A stretch of 64,000 nt of DNA from Solimonas sp036405815 (GTDB lineage: Bacteria; Pseudomonadota; Gammaproteobacteria; Nevskiales; Nevskiaceae): the NCBI GenBank assembly GCA_036405815.1, contig DASWWX010000053.1, positions 124,001-188,000 on the forward strand, written 5' to 3'. How positions within the stretch are numbered: the first letter of the stretch is position 1; each line of letters opens with the position of its first letter. This document shows positions 1 through 9,500 of this stretch, one piece after another. Position numbers and translations under genes: made by a program. The notes under the pieces were generated by a model. The model ran no database searches. It was not told where the DNA came from and saw only the letters and a program-made list of their open reading frames with translations.

Positions 1-1753
1 CGCGGAACTGCGTGGGATTCACGCTACTGGCGACGACGGCGTCGATCTCTTCGTCGGTCGGCCAGAGGTCCTTCAAGGTAACCGGCTTGCCGTTCTTGTC
101 GAGACCCAGCACGTCCTTCTCGATGTCGAAGCGCACCGTGCCGGCGATCGCGTAAGCGACGACCAGCGGCGGCGAGGCGAGGAACGCCTGCTTCGCGTAC
201 GGATGGATGCGGCCGTCGAAGTTGCGATTGCCCGACAGCACGGCGGTCGCATACAGGTCGCGGTCGATGATTTCCTGCTGGATCTTCGGGTCGAGCGCGC
301 CGCTCATGCCGTTGCAGGTCGTGCAGGCGAACGCGACCACGCCGAAGCCGAGCGCCTCGAGTTCGTTGAGCAGCTGGGCTTCCTTCAGGTAGCTCTCGAC
401 CACCTTCGATCCCGGCGCGAGCGAGGACTTGACCCAGGGCTTGCGCGTCAGGCCCGCGCGATTGGCGTTGCGCGCCAGCAGGCCGGCGGCGATGACGTTG
501 CGCGGATTCGAAGTATTCGTGCAGCTGGTGATCGCGGCGATGATGACGGCGCCGTCCGGCATCTTGCCCATCCAGTCATCCAGGGCCGGCAGCTCCCACG
601 GCGCCGCGATGCCGCGCTCGGCGAGCATGGATGTCGGCAGGCGCTTGTGCGGGTTCGACGGGCCGGCCATGTTGCGCACGACCGTCGACAGATCGAAGCG
701 CAGCGTGCGCTCGTACTCGGCGGTCTTCAGCGCATCGGCCCACAGGCCGGTGTGCTTGGCGTAGGTCTCGACCAGCTTGACCTGCTCGTCGCTGCGGCCG
801 GTCAGCTTCAGGTAGTCGATCGTGTTCTGGTCGATGAAGAACATCGCCGCGGTGGCGCCGTATTCCGGCGCCATGTTGGAGATCGTCGCGCGATCACCCA
901 GGGTCAGCGCCGCTGCACCTTCGCCGCGGAATTCGAGATAAGCACCGACCACGCGCTCCTTGCGCAGGAATTCGGTCAGCGCGAGCACGACGTCGGTCGC
1001 GGTGATGCCCGGCTGCGGCTTGCCGCTGAGTTCGACGCCGACGATGTCCGGCAGGCGCATCCACGACGCGCGACCGAGCATGACGTTCTCGGCTTCCAGA
1101 CCGCCGACGCCGATCGCGATGACGCCGAGCGCGTCGACGTGTGGCGTGTGGCTGTCCGTGCCGACGCAGGTGTCCGGGAACGCGACGCCGTCCTGCGTAT
1201 AGATCACCGGCGACATCCGCTCCAGATTGATCTGGTGCATGATGCCGTTGCCCGGCGGGATGACCTCCATGTTCTCGAAGGCCTTCTTGGTCCAGTTGAT
1301 GAAGTGGAAACGGTCGTCGTTGCGGCGATCCTCGATCGCGCGGTTCTTGGCGAACGCGTCCTTCTCGAAACCGCCGTGCTCCACCGCCAGCGAGTGGTCC
1401 ACGATCAGCTGCACCGGCACGACCGGGTTCACCTTGGCCGGATCGCCGCCCATGTCGGCAATCGCGTCGCGCAGGCCGGCGAGGTCCACCAGCGCCGTCT
1501 GACCCAGGATGTCGTGGCACACCACGCGCACCGGGAACCACGGGAAATCCAGGTCACGCTTGCGCTCGATCAGCTGCGACAGATACGCGTTGACCTTCTC
1601 GGGTTCGCCTTTGCGCACCAGATTCTCGGCATGCACGCGCGCGGTGTACGGCAGCGTGTCGTAGGCGCCTGGCTTGATCGCATCGACGGCAGCACGGGCG
1701 TCGAAGTAATCCAGCTGGGTGCCGGGGAGTTTTTTGCGGTAAGCGGTGTTCAT
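1..1753 (-). CDS. acnD: Fe-S dependent 2-methylcitrate dehydratase AcnD (partial, 3' end outside window)
   Basis: Aconitase-family enzyme that dehydrates 2-methylcitrate to 2-methyl-trans-aconitate in propionate catabolism, normally working with PrpF. I read it by translating the minus strand: the protein begins MNTAYRKKLPGTQLDYFDAR and stays open to the left edge, about 584 residues seen of a family length near 860. The aconitase iron-sulfur signatures are visible as SCTNTSNPRNV and, further on, ACTTCNGMSG, which supply the three cluster cysteines. The N-terminus is AcnD-like rather than AcnA-like, and the gene lies 61 bp downstream of prpC on the same strand, so it is very probably co-transcribed with it. 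Its C-terminus and any prpF lie outside the window. Confidence 0.93.
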   Translation of the reverse strand, partial: MNTAYRKKLPGTQLDYFDARAAVDAIKPGAYDTLPYTARVHAENLVRKGEPEKVNAYLSQLIERKRDLDFPWFPVRVVCHDILGQTALVDLAGLRDAIADMGGDPAKVNPVVPVQLIVDHSLAVEHGGFEKDAFAKNRAIEDRRNDDRFHFINWTKKAFENMEVIPPGNGIMHQINLERMSPVIYTQDGVAFPDTCVGTDSHTPHVDALGVIAIGVGGLEAENVMLGRASWMRLPDIVGVELSGKPQPGITATDVVLALTEFLRKERVVGAYLEFRGEGAAALTLGDRATISNMAPEYGATAAMFFIDQNTIDYLKLTGRSDEQVKLVETYAKHTGLWADALKTAEYERTLRFDLSTVVRNMAGPSNPHKRLPTSMLAERGIAAPWELPALDDWMGKMPDGAVIIAAITSCTNTSNPRNVIAAGLLARNANRAGLTRKPWVKSSLAPGSKVVESYLKEAQLLNELEALGFGVVAFACTTCNGMSGALDPKIQQEIIDRDLYATAVLSGNRNFDGRIHPYAKQAFLASPPLVVAYAIAGTVRFDIEKDVLGLDKNGKPVTLKDLWPTDEEIDAVVASSVNPTQFR

Positions 1754-1814
1754 GTCAGCGGTGGAAAACGCAGGGCAGAAAGAAAGCGACCGCGCCAGGC
1801 GCGGTCGCGTCGCA

Positions 1815-2969
1815 TCACTTTCGCTTGTTCAGCGGGACGAACTTCAGATTCTCAGGCCCCGTGTAGTTCGCGGTGGGGCGGATGATCTTGCCGTCGATGC
1901 GCTGCTCGATGACGTGCGCGCTCCAGCCGGAGGTGCGTGCAATCACGAACAGCGGCGTGAACATGTCGGTCGGCACGCCCATCATGTGATAGCTCACGGC
2001 GCTGAACCAGTCGAGGTTGGGGAACATCTTCTTGATATCCCACATCACCGTTTCCAGACGCTCGGCGATGTCGAACATCTTCATGTTGTTCTGCTCGGTC
2101 GAGAGCTGGCGCGCCACTTCCTTGATGACTTTGTTGCGCGGATCGGACACCGTATAGACCGGGTGGCCAAAGCCGATCACGACTTCCTTCTTCTCCACGC
2201 GTGCGCGGATGTCGGCTTCCGCCTCGTCCGGGGTGTCGTAGCGCTTCTGGATGTCGAAGGCGACTTCGTTGGCACCGCCATGCTTGGGGCCGCGCAGCGC
2301 GCCGATGCCGCCGCAGATCGCCGAATACATATCGGAGCCGGTGCCGGCGACGACGCGACTGGTGAAGGTCGAGGCGTTGAATTCATGCTCGGCGTACAGC
2401 ACCAGCGAGGTGTGCATCGCCTTGACCCAGCTTTCCGGCGGCGGCACGCCGTGCAGCAGGTGCAGGAAGTGGCCGCCGATGGAATCGTCGTCGGTCTCCA
2501 CCTCGATGCAGCGGCCGTTGTAGGCGTAGTGGTACCAGTACAGCAGCATCGAGCCCAGCGAGGCCATCAGCTTGTCGGCGATATCGCGCGCACCGGGATG
2601 GTTATGGTCTTCCTTCTCCGGCTTGACGCAGCCCAGCACCGAGACGCCGGTGCGCATCACGTCCATCGGATGCGCCGACGGCGGCAGCTGTTCCAGCGCG
2701 GTCTTCACCGCCGCCGGCAGGCCACGCAGCGCCTTCAGCTTGGCCTTGTAGGCCCGCAGTTCGGACGGCGTCGGCAGCTTGCCGTGCACCAGCAGATGGG
2801 CGATTTCCTCGAATTCGCAGGCGGCGGCGACGTCGAGAATGTCGTAGCCGCGGTAATGCAGGTCATTGCCGGTACGGCCCACGGTGCACAGCGCAGTGTT
2901 GCCGGCGGCCACGCCCGACAGGGCGACGGACTTCTTGGGCTTGGGGGCGGTCGGAGCGGGTTCGGTCAT
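1815..2969 (-). CDS. prpC: 2-methylcitrate synthase
   Basis: Condenses propionyl-CoA with oxaloacetate to 2-methylcitrate, the entry step of the methylcitrate cycle; cytoplasmic. 384 residues, the usual size for PrpC and shorter than the main GltA citrate synthases. Citrate-synthase active-site segments are present: GPKHGGANEV and GFGHPVY carry the two catalytic histidines, and the region AHPMDVMRTGVS is typical. The N-terminal 15 residues are Pro/Lys-rich and not conserved. It is the first gene of the prpC-acnD pair, which identifies it as PrpC rather than a general citrate synthase. No prpR-type regulator is adjacent; the next gene upstream is a divergent TetR gene that fits better with the efflux operon. 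Confidence 0.94.
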   Translation of the reverse strand: MTEPAPTAPKPKKSVALSGVAAGNTALCTVGRTGNDLHYRGYDILDVAAACEFEEIAHLLVHGKLPTPSELRAYKAKLKALRGLPAAVKTALEQLPPSAHPMDVMRTGVSVLGCVKPEKEDHNHPGARDIADKLMASLGSMLLYWYHYAYNGRCIEVETDDDSIGGHFLHLLHGVPPPESWVKAMHTSLVLYAEHEFNASTFTSRVVAGTGSDMYSAICGGIGALRGPKHGGANEVAFDIQKRYDTPDEAEADIRARVEKKEVVIGFGHPVYTVSDPRNKVIKEVARQLSTEQNNMKMFDIAERLETVMWDIKKMFPNLDWFSAVSYHMMGVPTDMFTPLFVIARTSGWSAHVIEQRIDGKIIRPTANYTGPENLKFVPLNKRK

Positions 2970-3244
2970 GGGATCGGGTGTCCTGAACGAGGGGCGGTCG
3001 GCCTGTGGGCAGGCCGTCTGAGCGTCGAATCGCCCGCAGACGCTGCACCCGCGGGCGCCGCGATTCTACGGACTGGGGTTAGGGCTGACCACCGTCCGAA
3101 AGGGTGGGCTGACCCGGCTACCCGACCGCATCGACGAGGATGACGGGGCGCCCAGCCCGCTGTAGCGCCCACCCGCCAGCAGCCATCATTTTCAATTTAG
3201 TCATGCACTTGGAGACATTTACCACTCCATTCACAAATCATTCA

Positions 3245-3273
3245 TTGCTCATTTTTTGAACCATATTCATAAT
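3245..3273 (+). promoter_or_regulatory. Putative sigma70 promoter of the TetR-efflux operon
   Basis: TTGCTC (3245-3250) and CATAAT (3268-3273) are separated by exactly 17 bp in the most AT-rich part of the region. The -10 matches the consensus at five of six positions and the -35 at three of six. The dyad TGAA-CCATA-TTCA overlaps the spacer and the -10, as expected if the encoded TetR protein autoregulates. Predicted from sequence only. Confidence 0.5.
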
Positions 3274-3276
3274 TCG

Positions 3277-3295
3277 CGCCCTGTTCATGAGGGCG
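3277..3295 (+). promoter_or_regulatory. Inverted repeat just upstream of the TetR start (possible operator or mRNA hairpin)
   Basis: CGCCCT (3277-3282) and AGGGCG (3290-3295) form a perfect 6-bp dyad with a 7-nt spacer, ending 4 bp before the GTG start. It could be a TetR operator or a hairpin in the 5' leader that limits translation. Confidence 0.35.
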
Positions 3296-3299
3296 GGCT

Positions 3300-4025
3300 G
3301 TGGGGACCAAGGAGCGCAAGCAACGGGAATTCGCGGAGCGCGAACAGCGCTTCCTCGACACCGCGCGCGAGCTGATCCGGCGCGACGGCCTGCTCAATCT
3401 GTCGATGGCGCGCATCGCCGAGGACTGCGATTACGCGGTCGGCACGCTCTACCAGCACTTCGCTTCCAAGGAAGACCTGCTGATGGCGCTGGTCACCGAG
3501 GACGTGCGCATCCACGCCGACATGTTCGAGCGCGTGGCGCGCTGGCCGGCGACCCCGCGCGACCGCATGTTCGCGATCGGCGTCGCCGACATGATCTTCG
3601 TGCGCCGCCACCCCGAACACTTCCGGCTGGCGCAGTACGCCTTCACCGAGATCGTCTGGGGGGCCGCCTCGCCGGCGCGCCGTCAGGCGCTGCTCGAAGC
3701 CAACGAACCGCTGGGCGAAATCGTCCACGGCCTGGTGCGCGACGCCGCCGCGCGCGGCGATCTCGCACTGAACGGCCTGAGCCCGGAAGAGGTCTGCATC
3801 GGCATGTGGTCGATCGCGATCGGCATGCACAACCTCGTTCACGCCGAGGGCGTGCTTGCCGACTTCACCGCGCGCGACCCTTACCGATTGATGTGCCGTC
3901 ATTTCCAGACGCATCTCAATGGTCTGGGCTGGAACCCCCTGTTCGATGCCACGGACGACGCGGCGCTGGACGCGCTGATCAAACGCATATGCCATGAGGT
4001 GTTCGATGATCTCTGTTCGCAGTAA
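3300..4025 (+). CDS. TetR/AcrR family transcriptional regulator
   Basis: DNA-binding one-component regulator, 241 residues, GTG start. The N-terminal helix-turn-helix spans about residues 15-60 (ARELIRRDGLLNLSMARIAE followed by YAVGTLYQHFASKEDLLMAL, the usual recognition-helix pattern). The rest is the ligand-binding and dimerisation domain, which cannot be assigned to an inducer. It overlaps the start of a TolC-type gene and heads a TolC-adaptor-RND operon, so it most likely represses that operon and itself, responding to pump substrates. Divergent prpC is 330 bp away and is a less likely target. Confidence 0.88.
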   Translation: MGTKERKQREFAEREQRFLDTARELIRRDGLLNLSMARIAEDCDYAVGTLYQHFASKEDLLMALVTEDVRIHADMFERVARWPATPRDRMFAIGVADMIFVRRHPEHFRLAQYAFTEIVWGAASPARRQALLEANEPLGEIVHGLVRDAAARGDLALNGLSPEEVCIGMWSIAIGMHNLVHAEGVLADFTARDPYRLMCRHFQTHLNGLGWNPLFDATDDAALDALIKRICHEVFDDLCSQ

Positions 4026-5355
4026 GCACGCCGCCTGGCGGTGGCTGCTGGTCGCCGGCTGCGCCGCGACGACGCCCGCGCAGGCGATGACCTTGATGGA
4101 GGCGCTACAGCGCTCGCTCGAACACGACCCGGCGGTGGCGCAATCGCTGGCGCTCTATGACGCCGAGCGCGAGGCCGGACGCCAGGAGCGTGCGGCGCTG
4201 CTGCCGTCGGTGACCGCCACCGGCCGTTATCTCGAAAACGATCTCAAGACCGAGAGCGCGTTCTTCGGCAGTTTCGAGGAGCGTTACGAGAGCTGGGGCG
4301 CCGGCATCGAAGCACGTCAGCCGCTGTTCCGGCTCGACTGGTTCGCTCGCGGCGACCGCGCCCTGGCGCAGGATCAACTCGCCGAGGCCGGCCTGGCACA
4401 GCGCAAGATGGAGCTGCTGACCCGCATCGCCGAACGCTACTTCACGGTGCTGGTCGCCCAGTCCACGGTCGAGCAGGCCGAGGCCGAAGCCGCGGCGGTG
4501 CGCAAGTCGCTGGGCGACACGCGCAAGCGCTACGACGTGGATCTGGTGCCCGGCACCGATCTCAAGGAAGCCCAGGCGCGCGATGATCTGGCGCAGGCGC
4601 AGCGCCTGATCGCCGAACGTGAACTCGAAGCCGCGCGCGACGCCTTGCACGAAATCACCGGCAGCGGCGACAGCGCGCTGCCGGCGCTGCAGGGCGATGC
4701 CAAGTTCCCGCCGCTGACGCCGGCCACTGTCGAAGCCTGGGTGGAATCGACGCGCAAGCGCAATCCCGGGCTGCTGACGGCGGCCGAGCAATTGAAGGTG
4801 GCAACCGCCGACGTGCGCAGCCGCCAGTCGCTGGCCGCGCCGAGTCTGGACGCGGTGGGCCGCTACGGCCGCGACGACACCAGCAAGTCTCAGATCGGCC
4901 AGCGCGCCGATCAGGGCCAGGTCGGCGTCGAACTGACGGTGCCGATCTACGCGGGCGGCATCAACGCCAGCCTGGTACGCGAAGCCAAGGCGCGCACGCG
5001 CGCTGCCGACGCCAATCTGCGCCGCCTCACGGCCGAGGCCGAACGGCAGACGCGGCAACTGTTCCGCCAGGTGCAGACCGGCTACACCGAGATCGCCGCC
5101 TACGAACAGGTGCTGGCCTCGGCCAAGGCCGCGCAGCAGGCGACGGGTTACGGCTACGACGCCGGCACGCGCACGATTTCGGATGTGCTCGACGCCGGCA
5201 GCCGCACCGTCGAGGCGCAGCGCAACCTGAGCGAGGCGCGCTATCGCCTGCTGCTCAGCTTGCTGCAGCTCAAGCAGGTATCCGGCTCGCTGTCCGAGCA
5301 GGACTTCGTCGAAGTGGATCGTCTACTCGCGGCCAGCGCCGCGATGTCGCAGTGA
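4006..5355 (+). CDS. TolC-family outer-membrane efflux channel
   Basis: Outer-membrane exit duct of a tripartite efflux pump. 449 residues from the ATG at 4006, preferred because a GAGGTG Shine-Dalgarno lies 4 nt upstream; an in-frame ATG at 3994 has none. Residues about 1-28 form a signal peptide ending near TTPAQA. The body has the two repeated long helical segments of OEP proteins (Ala/Glu/Gln-rich, about 80-220 and 250-425), with the strand motif LFRLDWFARGD near residue 105 and VPIYAGG near residue 310. There is no lipobox, so it is TolC-like rather than an OprM/CusC lipoprotein. The start overlaps the regulator's end by 20 nt, consistent with translational coupling. Confidence 0.88.
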   Translation: MISVRSKHAAWRWLLVAGCAATTPAQAMTLMEALQRSLEHDPAVAQSLALYDAEREAGRQERAALLPSVTATGRYLENDLKTESAFFGSFEERYESWGAGIEARQPLFRLDWFARGDRALAQDQLAEAGLAQRKMELLTRIAERYFTVLVAQSTVEQAEAEAAAVRKSLGDTRKRYDVDLVPGTDLKEAQARDDLAQAQRLIAERELEAARDALHEITGSGDSALPALQGDAKFPPLTPATVEAWVESTRKRNPGLLTAAEQLKVATADVRSRQSLAAPSLDAVGRYGRDDTSKSQIGQRADQGQVGVELTVPIYAGGINASLVREAKARTRAADANLRRLTAEAERQTRQLFRQVQTGYTEIAAYEQVLASAKAAQQATGYGYDAGTRTISDVLDAGSRTVEAQRNLSEARYRLLLSLLQLKQVSGSLSEQDFVEVDRLLAASAAMSQ

Positions 5356-5374
5356 ATTGCCAAGGGTTCGAGTC

Positions 5375-6544
5375 ATGACTAAAAGAATGATCATCATGCT
5401 GGTCGCCGTCATCGTCGTCTTCGGTGCCGTGTTCGGCATGAAGTGGTTCGGCAACAAGATGATGAACGAGTTCGTCAACAACATGCCGATCCCGCCGGCG
5501 ACGATCACCGCGGCGGCCGCGCAGAAGATGACCTGGAACAATCAGCTCGACGCGATCGGCACGCTGGTGGCGGTCAACGGCATCGACGTGACGACCGAGA
5601 CCGGCGGCCTGGTCACCGCGATCCATTTCGAATCCGGCGACCGCGTCGAAAAGGGCGCGCGCCTCGTCTCGCTCGACGCCGCCGACGTGCGCGGGGAACT
5701 GCAGCGCCTGCAGGCGCAGGCCGAGCTGGCGGAGCTGAATCGCGCGCGCCGCGAGAAGCTGTACCAGCTCGAGGCGATCTCCAAGTCCGACTACGACGCC
5801 GCCGTCGCCGAAGCCCGCGCCGCGAAGGCCAGCGCCGAAGCGCAGGCCGGACGCCTTGCACAGAAGGAGATTCGCGCGCCCTTCGCCGGCCTGCTCGGCA
5901 TCCGTCGCGCCAATGTCGGCCAGTACCTCGCGCCGGGCACGGCGATCGTGGCGCTGCAGTCGCTGAATCCGATCGACGTCGACTTCGCACTGCCCGAGCA
6001 GTACAGCGGCCGCATCGAGCCCGGATTCAAGGTTTCGGTCGCGGTCGACGCCTATCCCGGCGAAACCTTCACCGGCGACGTGCTGGCAATCGAGCCGCGC
6101 ATCGATCCCGCGACGCGCAACTTCTCGCTGCGCGCGCGACTGCCGAATCCGGATTTGAAGCTGCGCGCCGGCCAGTTCGGCCGCGTGCGCCTGGCGTTGC
6201 CGGGCAACCGCGAAGTCGTGGCGCTGCCGCGCACCGCAATCAGCTACAACTCCTACGGCACCTCGGTGTTCGTGGTGCAGAAGAAGAAGGTCGATCCGGA
6301 TGCGCCCAAGCCGCAGGCCATGCCCGGCATGCCCGCGGGGCCGGAAACTGATCTGGAAGTCTCGCAGCGCTTCATCAAGGTCGGCGAGGTCAACGGCGAT
6401 TTCGTCGCGATTCTCGACGGCCTCAAGGAAGGCGAGCAGGTCGCGACGTCCGGCCTGTTGAAGCTGCGCAACCAGCAGCCGGTGATCATCGACAACAAGT
6501 CCGAACTCAAGCCTGAGCTGCAACCCAAGCCGCAGGAAAGCTGA
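5375..6544 (+). CDS. RND efflux periplasmic adaptor (membrane fusion protein)
   Basis: Links the inner-membrane RND permease to the outer-membrane channel. 389 residues from the ATG at 5375, which has AAGGG about 9 nt upstream. Residues about 6-24 form a single hydrophobic anchor (IIMLVAVIVVFGAVFG) with no lipobox. A barrel-sandwich (lipoyl-like) half follows (GGLVTAIHFESGDRVEKG), then a short alpha-hairpin, the second lipoyl half (IRAPFAGLLGIRRANVGQYL), a beta-barrel and a membrane-proximal domain ending in EGEQVATSGLLKL. The linker near residue 305 contains a Pro/Met-rich stretch (PKPQAMPGMPAGP). It sits 19 bp after the channel gene and 2 bp before the permease gene. Confidence 0.9.
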   Translation: MTKRMIIMLVAVIVVFGAVFGMKWFGNKMMNEFVNNMPIPPATITAAAAQKMTWNNQLDAIGTLVAVNGIDVTTETGGLVTAIHFESGDRVEKGARLVSLDAADVRGELQRLQAQAELAELNRARREKLYQLEAISKSDYDAAVAEARAAKASAEAQAGRLAQKEIRAPFAGLLGIRRANVGQYLAPGTAIVALQSLNPIDVDFALPEQYSGRIEPGFKVSVAVDAYPGETFTGDVLAIEPRIDPATRNFSLRARLPNPDLKLRAGQFGRVRLALPGNREVVALPRTAISYNSYGTSVFVVQKKKVDPDAPKPQAMPGMPAGPETDLEVSQRFIKVGEVNGDFVAILDGLKEGEQVATSGLLKLRNQQPVIIDNKSELKPELQPKPQES

Positions 6545-6546
6545 GC

Positions 6547-9500
6547 ATGCACTTCACCGACATCTTCATCAAACGGCCGGTCCTCGCGACGGTCGTCAGC
6601 CTAGTCATCCTGCTGCTCGGCCTGCGCGCGGGCCTCAACCTGACGATCCGCGAGTATCCGTTCCTGCAGAACGCCCAGCTCAACGTCACCGTCGCCTATC
6701 CGGGCGCCGACCCCGCGCTGATCGAAGGCTTCGTGACCACGCCGCTGGAGCGTGAGATCGCCACGGCGGACGGCATCGACTTCATGACCTCGACCTCGAC
6801 GTCGGGCGTGAGCACGATCACCGTCAACCTGCGCATGGACAAGGACCCGAACGAGGCCCTGACCGAAATCTCGGCGAAGGTGAACAAGCTGCGCAATCAG
6901 CTGCCGGAAGGCTCTGAGGATCCGATCCTCGAAATCGCCGAAGCCGGCGGCACCGCGGCGATGTACCTGACGTTCTATTCCGAGGTGCTCGACAAGAGCC
7001 AGATCACCGACTACCTGCGCCGCGTCGTCGAACCGCAGCTCGCCGCGATCCCCGGCATCGAGAAGGCCGACATCCAGGGCGCGCGCACCTACGCGATGCG
7101 CATCTGGCTCAAGCCCGATCGCCTGTCGGCGCACAACCTGACGGCGAGCGAAGTCTACGGACGCATCCGCAACCAGAACGTGCTGTCGGCGGTCGGCGAG
7201 ACCAAGGGCTCGTACGTGAAGATCGGCCTGTCCGCGCAAACCGATCTGCGCACCGTCGACGAGTTCAAGCAGCTCATCGTCAGCTCCGACGGCGACTCGG
7301 TCGTGCGCCTCGGCGACATCGCCAACGTCGTGCTTGGCGCCGAGACCTACGAAGGCGGTGCCGGGTGGGACGGCTCACCCGCCGTATTCGTCGCGATCCA
7401 GGCGCGCCCCAGCGCTAACGTGCTCGACGTGACCCAGGCCGTCAACGACCTGTGGCCCAGTCTGCAGGGCGCTCTGCCCGAGGGCCTGAAGGCCGAAATC
7501 GGCTACGACGCCACGCTCTACATCCGCGAGGCGATCAACGAAGTCGTCAAGACGCTGGTCGAGGCGATGTTCATCGTCATCGCGGTGATCTTCCTGTTCC
7601 TCGGCTCGATGCGGAACTCGCTGATTCCCGCGGTAACCGTGCCGCTTTCGCTGGTCGGCGCCCTGTTCGTGATGATGGCGATGGGCTTCACGATCAATCT
7701 GTTGACGCTGCTGGCGATGGTGTTGGCGATCGGCATGGTCGTCGACGACGCGATCATCGTCATGGAGAACATCCATCGTCATATCGAAGAGGGCATGAAA
7801 CCCTTCGATGCCGCGATCAAGGGCGCGCGCGAACTGATCGGCCCGGTCATCGCCATGACGATCACGCTGGTGGCGGTGTACGCACCGATCGGCTTTTTGA
7901 CGGGCATCACCGGAAAGCTGTTCACCGAGTTCGCCTTCACGCTCGCCGGCGCCGTGCTGATCTCCGGCGTCATCGCGCTGACGCTGACGCCCATGATGTG
8001 CGCGCGCATCCTCAAGCCGACGCACGGCGAAGGCGCGGAGCCCAACAAGCTCGCCGAGTACCTGGACCGCAAGTTCGAGCAGTGGCGCAACGCCTACAAG
8101 CAGCGCCTGCATGGCGCGCTCAACACCGTGCACGTCATCGGCGTGTTCGGCCTGCTGATGTTCGTGGCCTGCATCCTGCTGGCGCGCGCGACGCCCTCTG
8201 AACTCGCACCCGAGGAAGATCTGGGCTTCGCATTCTCGATCACCGAGACCGACGGCTACTCGACCACCGAGTACCTGGACCAGTACTTCGCGCAGGCGCA
8301 GCAGGTGGCGCTCAAGCATCCCGACCTGCACCACATCTTCACGTTCGCGATCGACAGCAGCCAGGCCTTCATGGGCATGGTGATGAAGCCGTGGACCGAG
8401 CGCACCACGCCGACCAAGACCGTGCTGGAGCAGATGACGCCGGAGATGAACCAGATCGCCGGCATCCGCTGGGCCGGCATCCAGCCGCCGCCGCTGCCGA
8501 CACCGGGCCAGGGCTATCCGGTGGAGTTCGTGATCAAGTCCACTGCCGATCCGGTGACGCTCGCTCGCGTGGGCGATGAGATCATCAAGCGCGCGCTGGA
8601 GGCCAAGAAGTTCTTCTACGTGGCGCCGCGCCTGCGTATCGACCGGCCCGAGGCGCAGATCGAGATCGACCGCGAAAAGGCGGCGCTGATGGGCGTCGAC
8701 ATGTCGCAGCTCTCGGCCGACCTGTCGGCGCTGCTGGCCGGCGGCGAGGTCAACCGCTTCTCCTACGAGAGCCGGTCGTACAAGGTGATCCAGCAGGTTG
8801 AGCGCGCCGAGCGTCTCAACCCGGAACAGCTCGAGGGCTACTACACCCGCGCGCGTGATGGCTCGCTGGTGCCGATCTCGACGCTGGTGAAGATCACCGA
8901 GCGCATCATGCCGCGCTCGATCGAGCACATGCAGCAGCTCAATTCGAACACGATCGTCGCCGTACCGCGTCCGGATGTGACGCAGGGCCAGGCGCTGCAG
9001 CTGTTCGAGGACCTGTTCGCGGAACTCGCGCCGACCGGCTTCCAGGCCGACTACGCCGGACCGTCGCGTCAGTTCAAGACCGAGGGCGCGGCGCTGCTCG
9101 CCACCTTCGGCTTTGCCATCGTCATCATCTACCTGGTGCTGGCGGCGCAGTTCGAGTCGTTCCGCGATCCGCTGATCATGCTGGTGACCGTGCCGATGGC
9201 GATCTGCGGCGCGCTGCTGGTGCTCAACATCTTCAGCATCACCAACGGCATGCAGATGACCGCATTCCCCGGCATGACGCTGAACATCTACACCCAGGTC
9301 GGTTTGATCACGCTGATCGGCGTGATCTCCAAGCACGGCATCCTGATCGTGGAGTTCGCCAACAAGCTGCAGGAGCAGGGCCTGAGCAAGCGCGAGGCGA
9401 TCGAGGAGGCGGCATCGATCCGTCTGCGTCCGGTGCTGATGACGACCGCGGCACTGGTGATCGCGATGGTGCCGCTGCTGCTGTCGTCCGGCCCGGGCAC

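Larger units (their letters stand above)
2970..3299. other. Divergent intergenic region prpC / TetR-efflux operon
   Basis: 330 bp without a gene. The half next to prpC is GC-rich; the half next to the TetR gene (about 3180-3275) is AT-rich and holds the regulatory signals. There is a direct repeat CATTCA-CAAAT-CATTCA at 3228-3244, a sigma70-like promoter at 3245-3273, a short dyad TGAA-N5-TTCA at 3257-3269 inside that promoter, and an inverted repeat CGCCCT-N7-AGGGCG at 3277-3295 just before the TetR start. I see no convincing promoter for prpC. Confidence 0.6.

Noticed and set aside
203..1885. 560-codon open frame antisense to acnD
   Set aside because: The minus strand encodes a full AcnD reading frame with both cluster motifs. 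The plus-strand frame is Arg/His/Asp-rich, as expected from the complement of a GC-rich gene.
1815..2969. Reading prpC as the TCA-cycle citrate synthase
   Set aside because: Shorter length, PrpC-like N-terminal region and linkage to acnD favour methylcitrate synthase.
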